A model generated the notes under the pieces. The model was not told where the DNA came from and made no database searches. It was given only the letters and a program-made list of their open reading frames with translations. Positions 49,330-60,913 of a stretch of DNA of 64,000 bases are shown piece by piece. Each line of letters starts with the position of its first letter. The stretch's first letter is position 1. This stretch comes from Dioscorea cayenensis subsp. rotundata (Eukaryota > Streptophyta > Magnoliopsida > Dioscoreales > Dioscoreaceae). The position numbers and the translations under genes are program-made. The stretch spans positions 18,186,100-18,250,099 of the forward strand of contig NC_052473.1 of NCBI RefSeq assembly GCF_009730915.1. Direction: 5' to 3'.

Positions 49330-49368
<39 letters not shown>
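49329..49368. repeat. (AT)n microsatellite
   Basis: About 20 AT units in the 5' flank of the DUF688-like gene. Confidence 0.85.
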
Positions 49369-49371
<3 letters not shown>

Positions 49372-49995
49372 GGACTTAGAGAATTAAATTAAGTTATATG
49401 TGCAAGCCATGCTACAATGCATGGAGTGTTTGACAATGCATGAATTGTTGAAGTTGTACTTCACTTAATCCTCTTTTTCTAGTTGAAGTACCAAGAAACT
49501 TAGGAGAACAAGTATTCATATGTCATAGATATATATAGGTAACAATATGACATTGAAGAAAAAAGCTTTTGGGAGAGAAAAAATGTCGTATGTTCATATT
49601 GTCATTGTACAGTATACAAGATAACTTATAACCAATTAGTTGCAACTTAAGAAAACTACACTAATTTAGCCTAGTAAAAAATCTATACAACAACTACCAT
49701 ACATAACATCACTAATTTAGAAATCACCATATAAAGCATCACTAATCTAGGAAATAATCAATTATTGACATAACCTTCGATAGACATGTATAGGTTTCTA
49801 TTAATGGGGATGTAGAGCATGATATTGATTAAATGACACCAAGAGTCAAAGAAAGTTGGTGGAAATTTATGGTAAACTTCTGCCACCCTGTTTACTAATC
49901 TTGAGCAATTAATTGCTTTGCAACCAAGTCATTAACTGACTTTAAATTGATTACTATTTTAGGAGATTAAATGGCTTTTGGATTTAATGAAAAAG

Positions 49996-50340
49996 GTTTG
50001 AATGAGTTTTATGAATGGGTGGATTGATAGATACATAACTAAAACTTTGAGTAAATATTTTCTTTCATTAATGAAAATGGTCATTAATTAAACAAGGTTT
50101 GAATGAGTTATATGAATGGGTGGATTGATAGATACATAACCAAAACATTGAGTATATATTTTCTTTCATTAATAAAAAGGGTTTGAATGAGTTTTATGAA
50201 TGGATGGATTGATAGATACAAAACTATAACTTTGTGTAATTATTTTCTTTCATTAATGAAAAGGGTCATTAATGAAAAAGGATTTGAATAAGTGTTATGT
50301 ATGGGATTGATAGATACATAACTAAAACTTTAAATATTTT
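49996..50340. repeat. Four-copy tandem repeat, ~84-101 bp units
   Basis: The motif GTTTGAATGAGTTTTATGAA with GGATTGATAGATACATAAC recurs starting at 49996, 50097, 50181 and 50282. Copies are imperfect and end in TTTCTTTCATTAATGAAAA. Noncoding. Confidence 0.75.
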
Positions 50341-50455
50341 ATTTCGTTTATTTATATCCATTTCATCCGATCTAACTGTTAGTATAACTACACTATAATT
50401 GGCATGATTTGACATATAGTCAGATGGTGTGACAACTCGTGATGCGCACAATGAT

Positions 50456-51540
50456 AAGGGTCTCCGTGCGTGAGCTCACCGTCCCGAACCCGGCAGCCAA
50501 GGTCTCGTAGCGTCTGGCAGCCCTCGTATCAAAGCCCTCAGGAGCGAGGCATGATGACATAGTAAAGAGTCTTGACTTGAGGCAAAATATCTTGAAAATC
50601 TTGGTGGAGCTATTTTTGGCAATGTGTTACAACTTGAAGACAAGATTATATCAAGACCATATTTAGGTGTTTTGATTGAAGACTAAATATGGATGGAGCT
50701 TAATTGAAAAAATATCTATCAATGGTATGATTGAAGACTATTGATGGCATGATTTGAAGAAACCTTAATGAGGATGATTGAAGACTATTAAGGGCAAGAT
50801 TTGAAGACATGTCTATTGTTGGCATGATTGAATTGATCGATTGAAGATCTATTCTTGAGAAGAGTTAAAGACCAAAAACTTGGGTGAATTGAAGATCAAG
50901 TTTGGCAAGTTTCGTGAAGACTCACAAGGACGTGCGCCCCTTGCGAGGGGACTGTGTGATAAGGAACTGAGGAGGTATGCTAGTTGTCGGCAGTTGGGAT
51001 CAGGAGATTTGGCTGCACCCACTAGGACTAAAGCAAAACCGTGAGGTTGATGGGTCTTTGAGGTCGTCCGCAATGTAATCGGAACTCGATCAAGTCAGAG
51101 TCGTGGGCATGTTAGTAACTTATGTTACAACGAGAGTTGCAAATAACTAATTTTGGAAAGTTTTAAATTAGTAGTCACGGAGATTATAAAAGAGGTATGT
51201 GCTATATTTTGGGATGTTGAGCGTCCATATAAGCTTTACCTTGCTCGAAAAATTGTGGATATCACCCGTGGAGGAGAGTGTGAGCACTAGACACTGAGAG
51301 AGTAGTGATCTTTATTGTTGGGAGAGTGAGTGACAAGTGTTTGTATTCATCTATTTTTCACCTCTTTTAGTGGGTTGTTTATCTCCCAAGCTTGGCCCCC
51401 GCACGAAGCTAGTGGACACCGAGGCTAGCATTAATCTTGTGTGTCTCCTTCTTGTTTGGTTTTGTGTAAGCTTTCTATGAGTGTTTGAGTGTTCTCTAAA
51501 CCACAAAACCACATCGTCGAACTAACACTAACAAATACCA
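50456..51540 (+). mobile_element. LTR-like noncoding sequence (probable LTR-retrotransposon remnant)
   Basis: About 1.1 kb of non-AT-rich DNA without a reading frame. It has repeated TTGAAGACTAT/TGATTGAAGA phrases, then TTATAAAAGAGGTATGTG (TATA-like) followed by GAGAGAGTAGTGATC and a T-rich downstream part with GTGTGTCTCC. This composition and order resemble a plant LTR (U3-TATA-R-U5). I could not place TG/CA ends or a target duplication. Confidence 0.45.
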
Positions 51541-52089
51541 TAGTTGTTATTTTTTTATTATTATTCATATATACATTGGTATTAATTATAAAAACTTAAA
51601 TGTTTTAAATCTAGATGAAATAAGTTTTTTTATAAACCAAAAATAACCTTTCAAAGATAATCATACATCAACAACAAACTTGTATTAGTTTATTTTTAGA
51701 TTTAAAATAAAGATTAAACAAACTAATATTAGCTTTGCTCTAACAGTAGAAAGCGAGTAGATTGCATGATTATATGATCGGGACATGTGTCCCTTCTATA
51801 ACTCACAACTTCATCGACGATGCATTTTTTATTTTGGAGGCCCGGTGAAGGAAGCGACGATGGATTAATCTATTCTCAAGATATATGAAGAAGCCTCAAG
51901 CTAGAAAGTGAATTTTTAGAAGTCATGCATAAGACACAATGCAAATACTTATGTTGGAATGCGGGCAAACCATTCACCTATTCTAGGTATGAATGAGTCT
52001 AGATACCAATGATGTATATCCATGACACCATGCTCGTCACTGTGATGGAGTAAAAAGGCTATTTCGCTCTAATCAAGGAGAGTAAGAGC

Positions 52090-53700
52090 GTGGATTCACG
52101 ATTGAAACAACAAGTTGTTATCAAGGGCTATGATAGGAGGTCTTGTGGAAGATGGTAGCTCAGGTGATTCCAAATTATATTATGAGTGTCTATCTTCTCC
52201 CTACCACCTTATGCACTGAGCTAGAACACATGCTTAACTCCTTTTGGTGGGGTTCCAAGGGACATGGCAGAAGATTTATCCATTGACTCTCAAAGACTAA
52301 ATTGTGCGTTTGTAAAAGCTTTAGGGTAGGCTTGGATTCGTAAGGTTTTATGATCACAATTGAGTGGTATTAGCTAAACAATGGCGGTGATTGTTGACTG
52401 TGTTGACTTCCTTGTTTGCCCTAAGTGTTCAAGGCTAGATACTTTCCCCACACATCATTTTTTGAAAAACAGAGGGTTTCTTGACTAAGTTATGTGGGGC
52501 GGGGGTATTGTTCAATGTACAACTTATCATTGAGATGGGTTATTACTAGCAAGTTGGCGTCGGGGACAGTATACAACTCTTCAAGGATCCATGGGTACTT
52601 AACATGTAAAAAGATGATGAATCTACTCGAATATACATGAAGAGAATTCTAGCTATTCTTCTCAACTTTAAGGCAAAGGGAGGTAAATTGGGTTTGGAGT
52701 CTTGAATATTGCAAGGGTACTTTCGTAGTCAAAAGTGTGTACTAGGTGCTCCAACTTATGTCATTACTGGACTCCAACCAAATTCTATGGAATCATATTT
52801 GGCTTGCAAGGATACCTTCTAAAATTAAACATCTTGTTTGGCGAGCAACTTCATTTTTCCTGCCAACCCTAGCTTAACTATTGATCAAGCCAATCTTATA
52901 TGACGATCAATGCTCAATATGTGGTCTAGCTAGAGAAACAATGGAGCATATTCTGCTGACTTTTCTGATGGTTTAATAATGTTGGCCATTGAGAGTGATA
53001 ACAGTTATAGTTCATCCATGCATGGTGTTTATGGATTGATTCTCCCAATAATACAACAAATCTAGTGTGGCTATATGACAATGATTGATAATGGTTTGTT
53101 GGGGTATTTGGAAGGCTCGCAATGACATACTTTGGAAGTGTAAAAGTTCTAACCCACCTGGTATCCTTGCGATGTGCGGTGTGAGTGGTCAACCAATGGT
53201 CGATAATGTTAACACTCCAAATATAGAAAGCTAGGCATAATCGAGAAGGGTAGTACATCTCGATGGGTGAAACAGGAGCATGGACAATTAAAATTCAATT
53301 GTGTTGTCGCAATTTTTCTCTACATTGGTAGTATTGGTGCATCGACTATGAAGGTGCAATGGCGGCTGCAATGTGCATGGAAGTGACTACCAAGGAGGTC
53401 CCACATCAATAAGTGCTAAGGCTTCAACAAAGCCCTTTGTTGGATCAAGGCTAAAGGTTTTTGCAGTCTAACTAGAGCCCAATGTGTTGAGTATTTTCTA
53501 GGCCATCAGCTCTAGCAAAGGTGATGATTGCTATTTGAGTTTAGTTGTGGACAACTGTATCTCTCTCCTTCAAGAGATAAGTGGTGTTTCTATGGACTAT
53601 GTTGAAAGGTCTACTAATTATGTAGCTCACTTTGTTGCCAAGTTTTGTAGTGAAGTGTTAACTTATGTGGAATAGGTTTACTCCCTCCTCATTTAATGCA
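52090..53700 (+). pseudogene. Degenerate LINE ORF2 relic (RT tail, zf-RVT, RNase H)
   Basis: Broken frames spell plant L1 ORF2 3' parts in order: PNYIMSVYLLPTTLC, then NSFWWGSKGHGRRFIHWLS and KTKLCVCKSF, then IWLARIPSKIKHLVWRA (zf-RVT region), then a C-terminal RNase H-like stretch with SRSTNYVAHFVAKF-like sequence near 53620. Many stops and frameshifts; long dead and a different lineage from the LINE at 27.6 kb. Confidence 0.75.
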
Positions 53701-54303
53701 GAGTAATGCTATATATCATGAATAGATTTCACGAAATTTGACATAAATGCTAATCCCCAGCTTGAGATTCGTATTTCTAGGTCTGGAGTTATATATATAT
53801 ATATATATTAAACATAAACATAAAGTTCAACTGAAATTACAAACATGAGAGTTGATATTTTATTTTTCTTTTTGATTCAATGGTTGAAATTGATTTTGTG
53901 GTTTGTGTACCCGATGAGTACTTGTTCTAAGTTTTATTGTATTGTTATGTTTTAACAAATTTTAAAAATAAAAATCTAAATATCCTAAATTAGTTTAGAA
54001 TTATAAATTTTTATCATATGTTTTTCCTCTCTAACCCTCTCCACTAATTTCCTACCAATCAAAATTGTGGCCAAGAAACAATCCCAACCAAGCTTAGCAT
54101 CTCACTTTTTCAGCTTAACAACAATTTCATCACTAATTTTAGCATCAAAACCATTCCCTTAACTTCTCCGCAAAAGAAATCCCTCACCCTTGAAACTTTT
54201 AAAAATCATGTATATACAAAACCCCATTCTCCCTTTCAAACCATCCATGGAATTGTGTATTATAAATAAATAAACAAAAATTTTAAAAATTAAAAACAAA
54301 ATC
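53701..54303. other. AT-rich intergenic region
   Basis: No gene recognised; 5' flank of the fasciclin-like sequence. Confidence 0.5.
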
Positions 54304-55472
54304 ATGGAGAAAATTACATTATTACCCTTGCTTCTTCAATAGCCACCATCTCCTCCACCACCTCCGCCACCTTCAGCATCACCGAGATCCTCTCAAGTAC
54401 CCGGACTTCTCTTTAGCTTCAGTGACCTCCTCTCCGTCACCGGCGTCGCCGATCAAATCAACTCCCGCCAATCCACAACCATCCCTGGCCGTGGAGTGAC
54501 TCCGGCATTGACGCAGTCTCCGACACCGCCCTATCGGCGTCGTCAAAGCGCATTCTCTCCGTCCATGTAATCCTCGAGCTACTTCGACGCTGCCAAGCTC
54601 GGCTTTCCGGCAAAACCACTATCCTCCACCGCCTCTTTTTCAATCCAGCGGCATTGCCGCCAGCAAAACTCCAGCTTCCTCCGTGATGCCGACGCCGGAG
54701 AGGCGAGAGCTCGTCAACCTTCGGCTCCGCCGTCCCCAGCGCCGGAATTGGTGCCGTCTCGTCAAAAGTCTTCACCGGAAACCTTATGCCGGCCTTTCAC
54801 TTTCTTCCAAGGTCAGTGACATCACATCACCGTCCCTCCCGGCATCGAAAACCTCAATCTTCTTCTTCTCCGACCGCTCTCCGGCCACTCCTCCTCCCAA
54901 CTCCTTGCCACCACCACCACCGGCACACCACCACACCGCATCTCCACACCCACCAATGCACGTCATCCAAGATAGGACCACCACCACCCACCACCACCGC
55001 ACCTCCACCTACCAATGCACCACCACCAGACGGCGACCACCACCACCACCACCGCCTCCGCCGCCGCATCTCCACCGGCCAATGCACCGCCACCAAAGAC
55101 CGGAACCACCACCACCACTGCTGCACCGACCAAGTCTAGCAGCCAGGCAGCTGCACCGACAAAGTCGACATCAGAACTCCATCATCCAAATCTGCTCCGG
55201 CGCCAACAAAACATCTCCGGCACCGGCGAAGTCTGCCGCTGCACCCACCACCACCACCTCACCGGCGCCATCCTCCGGCGACAGTACTGCATTGACTCCT
55301 TCTAGCAACACTGCCGCATCACCAACAAGTGAAGCTAACATCTCCGACCACCACCGACATTGCCGGTGGGCCCACTTTGAGGCAAGTTCACCTGGCCCTG
55401 CCACTGATACTCCGGCGCCGCTGGTGGGCCGGCAAGCTTAGCTGTAGCATGACCTTCTTTGCTGCATTCTGA
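54304..55472 (+). pseudogene. Fasciclin-like arabinogalactan protein, frame-shattered
   Basis: FLA proteins are GPI-anchored cell-wall glycoproteins with a FAS1 domain. Pieces in changing frames follow FLA order: signal-peptide-like MEKITLLPLLL then SIATISSTTSATFSITEIL, KYPDFSL, FSDLLSVTGVADQINSRQST, RILSVHVILE, YFDAAKLG, KPYAGLSLSSKVSDITSP, then a long Pro/Ala/Ser/Thr AGP region (APAKSAAAPTTTTSPAPSSG) and a hydrophobic GPI-type tail (SLAVA then MTFFAAF*). Moving from piece to piece needs at least seven single-base shifts, mostly missing bases. The region is GC-rich, unlike its flanks, as expected for an FLA coding exon. The 252-codon frame at 54683-55441 is partly off the FAS1 frame and should not be trusted as a protein. 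Confidence 0.75.
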
Positions 55473-55967
55473 GCATGAGTTTGTATTAATTATTATGTGC
55501 TTGTTTTTAGGATTTGGTTCCATGGAATCCAATTTATGAGCTCTAATGAACATTAAAATTCTCATTATTTTTAATTTTTTTTTAATTTATGTTTTTAAAT
55601 GTTTGAATTTAAATCAGATATGAAAACTATTATCACATTGACTAAGTGAAAATTAGGACTTTTCTATTTATATATATCTTTAATTTTGAATTTTTACGGT
55701 TATATGTTTTTTTCCTTCATAAATACAGCATATTTAATATAATTAAGAACATGTGTATTTTTAAAAATTAATTGCGTAGTTGTGCTACATAGACCCGCAT
55801 CTATAAATTCATTATTGTATTGAATGGGATTTAAATTCAAGGTTTTTAAATCATCAGTAGTGCTAGGCTATGAAATTTTTGTCGATATTAGTTTTTTCTA
55901 TTTGAATAATTTTATTTAATTTAAATCAATTATAAAAAATAAATAAAATTACTATCATCTTACGAAC
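55473..55967. other. AT-rich region before the gap
   Basis: No gene recognised. Confidence 0.5.
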
Positions 55968-56967
55968 NNNNNNNNNNNNNNNNNNNNNNNNNNNNNNNNN
56001 NNNNNNNNNNNNNNNNNNNNNNNNNNNNNNNNNNNNNNNNNNNNNNNNNNNNNNNNNNNNNNNNNNNNNNNNNNNNNNNNNNNNNNNNNNNNNNNNNNNN
56101 NNNNNNNNNNNNNNNNNNNNNNNNNNNNNNNNNNNNNNNNNNNNNNNNNNNNNNNNNNNNNNNNNNNNNNNNNNNNNNNNNNNNNNNNNNNNNNNNNNNN
56201 NNNNNNNNNNNNNNNNNNNNNNNNNNNNNNNNNNNNNNNNNNNNNNNNNNNNNNNNNNNNNNNNNNNNNNNNNNNNNNNNNNNNNNNNNNNNNNNNNNNN
56301 NNNNNNNNNNNNNNNNNNNNNNNNNNNNNNNNNNNNNNNNNNNNNNNNNNNNNNNNNNNNNNNNNNNNNNNNNNNNNNNNNNNNNNNNNNNNNNNNNNNN
56401 NNNNNNNNNNNNNNNNNNNNNNNNNNNNNNNNNNNNNNNNNNNNNNNNNNNNNNNNNNNNNNNNNNNNNNNNNNNNNNNNNNNNNNNNNNNNNNNNNNNN
56501 NNNNNNNNNNNNNNNNNNNNNNNNNNNNNNNNNNNNNNNNNNNNNNNNNNNNNNNNNNNNNNNNNNNNNNNNNNNNNNNNNNNNNNNNNNNNNNNNNNNN
56601 NNNNNNNNNNNNNNNNNNNNNNNNNNNNNNNNNNNNNNNNNNNNNNNNNNNNNNNNNNNNNNNNNNNNNNNNNNNNNNNNNNNNNNNNNNNNNNNNNNNN
56701 NNNNNNNNNNNNNNNNNNNNNNNNNNNNNNNNNNNNNNNNNNNNNNNNNNNNNNNNNNNNNNNNNNNNNNNNNNNNNNNNNNNNNNNNNNNNNNNNNNNN
56801 NNNNNNNNNNNNNNNNNNNNNNNNNNNNNNNNNNNNNNNNNNNNNNNNNNNNNNNNNNNNNNNNNNNNNNNNNNNNNNNNNNNNNNNNNNNNNNNNNNNN
56901 NNNNNNNNNNNNNNNNNNNNNNNNNNNNNNNNNNNNNNNNNNNNNNNNNNNNNNNNNNNNNNNNNNN
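55968..56967. other. Assembly gap (1000 N)
   Basis: Exactly 1000 N; true length unknown. Confidence 0.99.
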
Positions 56968-57431
56968 TCAGCAAGCAAGTGTAACAACCAGTACTATGAG
57001 ATGATTGTGTGATCTCTGTTTTTCTAATCAAGTTCACCAGCACACTAACAAAAATTTAAATGGAGTCCTCTCCAGAGTTTCCTGTCTTCAACTTACACTA
57101 GAAATCCAATCACATGCCACAAAGTTGAGTTAAAGGAGCATGTCAATGAATGACTAAATGCCCACCTGCTTTGGGCCACTAACTAAATTAACATGGCGTT
57201 CAGTCTTATTTACATTTACATGTTTAATTTAACTAATTCATGTTTATTAAAAGATTCGATTAAAATTAATAAACATGCTTAAATTTATATTATAAAAAAA
57301 TTCATTAACTTTCCAAAATAATCTTTATTTAAAAACCCATTAAAATTCCATTAATTTATCTCTCAACTCTAATTATATGTTTTTTTTCCTTCTTTTAAAA
57401 TAGTGTTTTAGTTTAAAAAAATTAAAAATTA

Positions 57432-57477
<46 letters not shown>

Positions 57478-58005
57478 AGCATATTAAAAGTAAAAGTAAA
57501 TTTTAAAAAATATATATTTAATTCTCAATAGGCTATTTTATAATTTTTAACATAAATATACTTTTGAATTCAAAAGATCACCATAGCTTTCTACTAATTA
57601 AACTTTGCCGACAAATCAAACAACAGAGCAAATCATCATAAGTTCATCCATCATCACCTTTTCGTCCTAGGAAAGGTGCTGATCACAATGCAATGTGAAC
57701 GGTGGATATCAATTATCAAGGAGAGGAAAATTACGCTCACTATTTTATCATTAGTTGGAGTTAATTTTTGTTCAAGTAAAATATTAGATACATGGAGTCA
57801 TGATTGGTTTACAAATTTAAATAAGATATATATATATATATATATATATATACTTGATAAATGGATTACAGATTAAGATAAACCCGAAATTTTCCGAATT
57901 TAATCCACTAATTCCAATATCTCCACTATTTAAAATTTAAAAACATGCACCCGGAACTTCTAGCTCCTCCTTCCAGTCCATGCTTGCTCTAGTTAAGTTA
58001 AGAAG
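56968..58005. other. AT-rich intergenic region
   Basis: No gene recognised. (AT)n runs at 57436-57475 and 57829-57850. It is the 5' flank of the F-box gene. Confidence 0.5.
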
Positions 58006-58414
58006 ATGATGAAGCTATTATCAACATGGGTCATAATGAATGGTGCCATGATGATGATGATGATGAAGAAGAAGAAGCAGCAGCATATATTATCCAATAA
58101 TAAACCAGGTGGAAAGATGATGAAAACAGTCATTAATGAAGACATAGTAACAGAAATCCTTCTGAGGCTGCCAGCAAAATCCATCTCCAAGTTCAAATGT
58201 GTCTCCAAAACATGGCTCAAAATCATTACTGATCCCTGGTTTACGGTTTACCAATGCTTATATATCCTCCAATGGTCTTCAGCCGGTTCTTGCAGGTTTT
58301 TTCCATATAAGTCACCACAATGACTTAATCTTTCATCCTATCAAACACAGTCTCAAGTCACCATCATTGAACAAACTCCCTCTCAATCTGCGAGACCTGT
58401 CCGTGTCTTCCGTG

Positions 58415-59314
58415 CTTTCTGTTGGGGTTTGGACGGTATTTAGAAACAGTGAAAACTGTGAAAGTTACTGTAGCAATAGTACTGTTTACTGATGCTGTAG
58501 CACTGTTACTGTTGTGTGCGGCCCGCGAACTTCACTGGCAATTCTATGCGGCCCGTGCAGTTCACTGGTGATCCGCTGCGGTTCACAAACAGGCTTTGAA
58601 CTGGAAAACCTTGAATTAGATGCTTTGAGGCTTCAAAATCTTCCCAAATGTTCTACAAATCTTCAAGGCTCCAAAACAAGCTCAAAAACACCATCAAATC
58701 CTTAAATCTTGTCAGAATGAGATGAACAAACAAACAAAGATTTAAGACAGCGATTTTTAGCGTGGAAACCCTACAAATCGAGGGAAAAACCACGGGACTC
58801 CTTAGAGCCTCTTAAACATGTATCCACTAGGTCAATAATGAATTACAATGGATCTTCTCTAGCTAACTAGAGGTTTACAAGCACAAGGACAAAGGCATTC
58901 ATGAGAGAAGAGTTCTCATTGACAAACATCATCATCATCATCAAGATGGCTAACAAATAACAAGTAGGGGAAATAGAAGGATCAAACCTAATCAATAGGT
59001 AGTGCTTCTTGCAAGGAGTCTTCTCTCGGAGTTTGAGTGAGATCCGACGAGGTTTGGCCGTCCGATCTCCTTGCCCTAGCTCTCTCTCCCTTTTCTCCCT
59101 CTTTGTCTTCCCTCTCTCTCTTTCTCAGGATGAACCCTCTCTACAAAGCATAACCTATTCTCATTACCAAGGAATGAGAAAAATTTCACCTAGTAAAGTT
59201 ACCTCTTTGCCCTCCATCTTCTCCACTATTGACCTAGCTTCATTTTTTTCCATCATGGGCTTGGAGCCCAATTATTCATCCAACCCAACAAATGGGCTGG
59301 ACCCCAACACTTTC
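58415..59314 (-). mobile_element. Solo LTR with 5-bp target duplication
   Basis: The element 58420-59309 (890 bp) begins TGTTGGGG and ends CCCCAACA and is flanked by identical CTTTC copies (58415-58419, 59310-59314). TG...CA ends plus a 5-bp duplication are diagnostic of an LTR-retrotransposon insertion reduced to one LTR by recombination. On the minus strand it carries CATTGTAATTCATTATTGAC and GAGTCCCGTGGTTTTTCCC, then GGGTTTCCACGC, typical of copia R-U5, so it probably lies on the minus strand. No internal genes. Confidence 0.88.
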
Positions 59315-60149
59315 TTCCAATGGATTCTTGCTCTTGTGCGCAGATGATGGCCGGAAAATTGTGTACAACCCGGTCACCGGAAGAAGATTCATGATGCCGA
59401 AAATGAAAGGAAATTCATATTGGTATGATGCATTTGGCCTGATACATCAAAATCATGATAATCATTTCAAAGCAGTATTTGCTTATAAGCTTTCAACATA
59501 CGACCTCAAACAAGCATTAGAGATCCAAAGCTTTAAAATCGAAGATAGATGGGTGGGCAGAGACGAGTTACCGGAAGACTGGTCAGAGACAATTATCAGA
59601 TGGGAATGCAAAACAAAGAACATCAAGTTCAGGGTATATTGTAGTCAGAAGAATAAGTGGAATCGAAAAAGGTTGGTGATCAAGTTTACGAACTATGTGT
59701 GTTTCAAACCAGAACAGATGGCTGGCGTTTCAATGGGAGGCAATTTGTATTGGATGACACTGGAGGGAGATCAGGTGGTCAGTTTTGACAGTGAGTGTGA
59801 GGTGGTGTCACCGGCAGCAAGCGTAGGGTTGGATGCGAGGTCAATGCATCGCAGTGCCAATGGAATTCTTGTGTATTGCGCGAGTGACAGGATAAAAGAA
59901 GAGGTTGTGATATGGGAGCTGAGTAATGGTGATCATAAAACATGGGTTGCTAAGGAGAAGGTGAAGTTGCATGGTGTGGGCTGTCCTCTGGCAAAGATTT
60001 TGTATGTTTGTCATGAAATGCAGGCTGTGTTTTTCCAGACAGTGATGAATAAGGTGTTTAGGTTTGGTGTGAATGAAGAGAAGTTGGAGATGATTAGCTG
60101 TCTTAAATTTGGTGTTGATCAGGTAACTCCTTATCTGATGTCTCCATGG

Positions 60150-60246
60150 TCTGCTACTTTAAATAGAGATAAAGCATGGCCTTCTTCCTCTAGTTCATCA
60201 TTATCTGCTACTTTAAATAGAGATGAAGCATGGCCTTCTTCCTCTA

Positions 60247-60283
<37 letters not shown>
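60150..60283 (+). repeat. 54-bp tandem duplication plus (TCA)n in the F-box C-terminus
   Basis: A 54-nt unit at 60150-60203 is repeated in frame at 60204-60257 with few changes (Lys to Glu), followed by about 11 TCA triplets to 60283, coding a Ser run. Confidence 0.88.
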
Positions 60284-60320
60284 TATGAACAATAAGAAGG
60301 ATAGGTATTTGTTTCTTTAA

Positions 60321-60913
60321 AACATTACACGATAGCCGTGAAAGGTGGAAGGCTCCACCATTACACGATAGCCGTTAAGGGAGCCTTATATACACTTCAT
60401 CAAGACTTGAACATTATCATCCTCCTCATTGTATCCATACCACCGAACCAAGTGTGGGGTTTCACCATTGCAGAGATTCTTGAGCTTAAGAAGGTCTCCA
60501 TAAGGACACCGTGGCGTGGGCTCGGGAAACAAATGGCTTGGTTCCATGTTCAAGATCGAGGAGGATGGATTCAATTGAGTCGATGGAGAAAACAAATTGC
60601 ATTAACTGAAAAGTTAGCTATAAAAAAATATGCCAGTCAGTCTGACAAATTCAAATGTCAGTCTGTCTGAAATGTTTAGAAACTTTCAGGCACTTTTAAT
60701 TCATTTTCCAAAAAAAAAAATGTAAATAATACTAGTAATATTTTTTAGTTGAAAAGTTAGCTATAACTGAAAAGTTAGCTATAAAAACAAAAGGATGTCA
60801 GTTAGTATGACAAATTCAAAATGTCAGCCGTCATCGAAATGTTTTTGAAACTAAAAACAGATTTATAGCTCTAATCATCAGTCTCATCACTGATATCGAC
60901 ATACATTGATTGT
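60321..60913. other. F-box 3' flank with short duplications
   Basis: CATTACACGATAGCCGT occurs twice (about 60323 and 60359). The segment with AACTGAAAAGTTAGCTATAAAAA and GACAAATTCAAAATGTCAG near 60604-60670 is repeated imperfectly at 60760-60850. A 110-codon frame at 60338-60670 matches nothing I recognise. Confidence 0.5.

Larger units (their letters stand above)
58006..60320 (+). pseudogene. F-box protein gene interrupted by a solo LTR
   Basis: F-box proteins recruit targets to SCF ubiquitin ligases through SKP1. The N-terminus holds a Met/Lys-rich leader, then the F-box: [38 protein letters not shown]. One extra base at about 58240-58242 (TTT) moves the continuation [20 protein letters not shown] to another frame. 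The 890-bp LTR sits at 58420-59309. Removing it and one CTTTC copy joins SVLS directly to SNGFLLLCADDGRK, and the frame continues as the F-box-associated region (IVYNPVTGRRFMMPKMKG ... MAGVSMGGNLYWM ... KVKLHGVGCPLA). The C-terminus has a duplicated WSATLNRD-AWPSSSS segment and a Ser run. Original length about 470 codons. Probably inactive as a full-length protein. Confidence 0.85.

Noticed and set aside
49985-50340. CRISPR-like spaced repeats
   Set aside because: Imperfect plant tandem repeat with no unique spacers; the context is a nuclear plant genome.
54683-55441. 252-codon open frame, Pro/His/Thr-rich
   Set aside because: Mostly reads the FLA-derived DNA off the FAS1 frame; its length reflects GC-rich codons. 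Only pieces belong to the FLA protein.
60338-60670. 110-codon frame after the F-box stop
   Set aside because: Starts without ATG context, crosses a duplicated segment and shows no recognisable motif.
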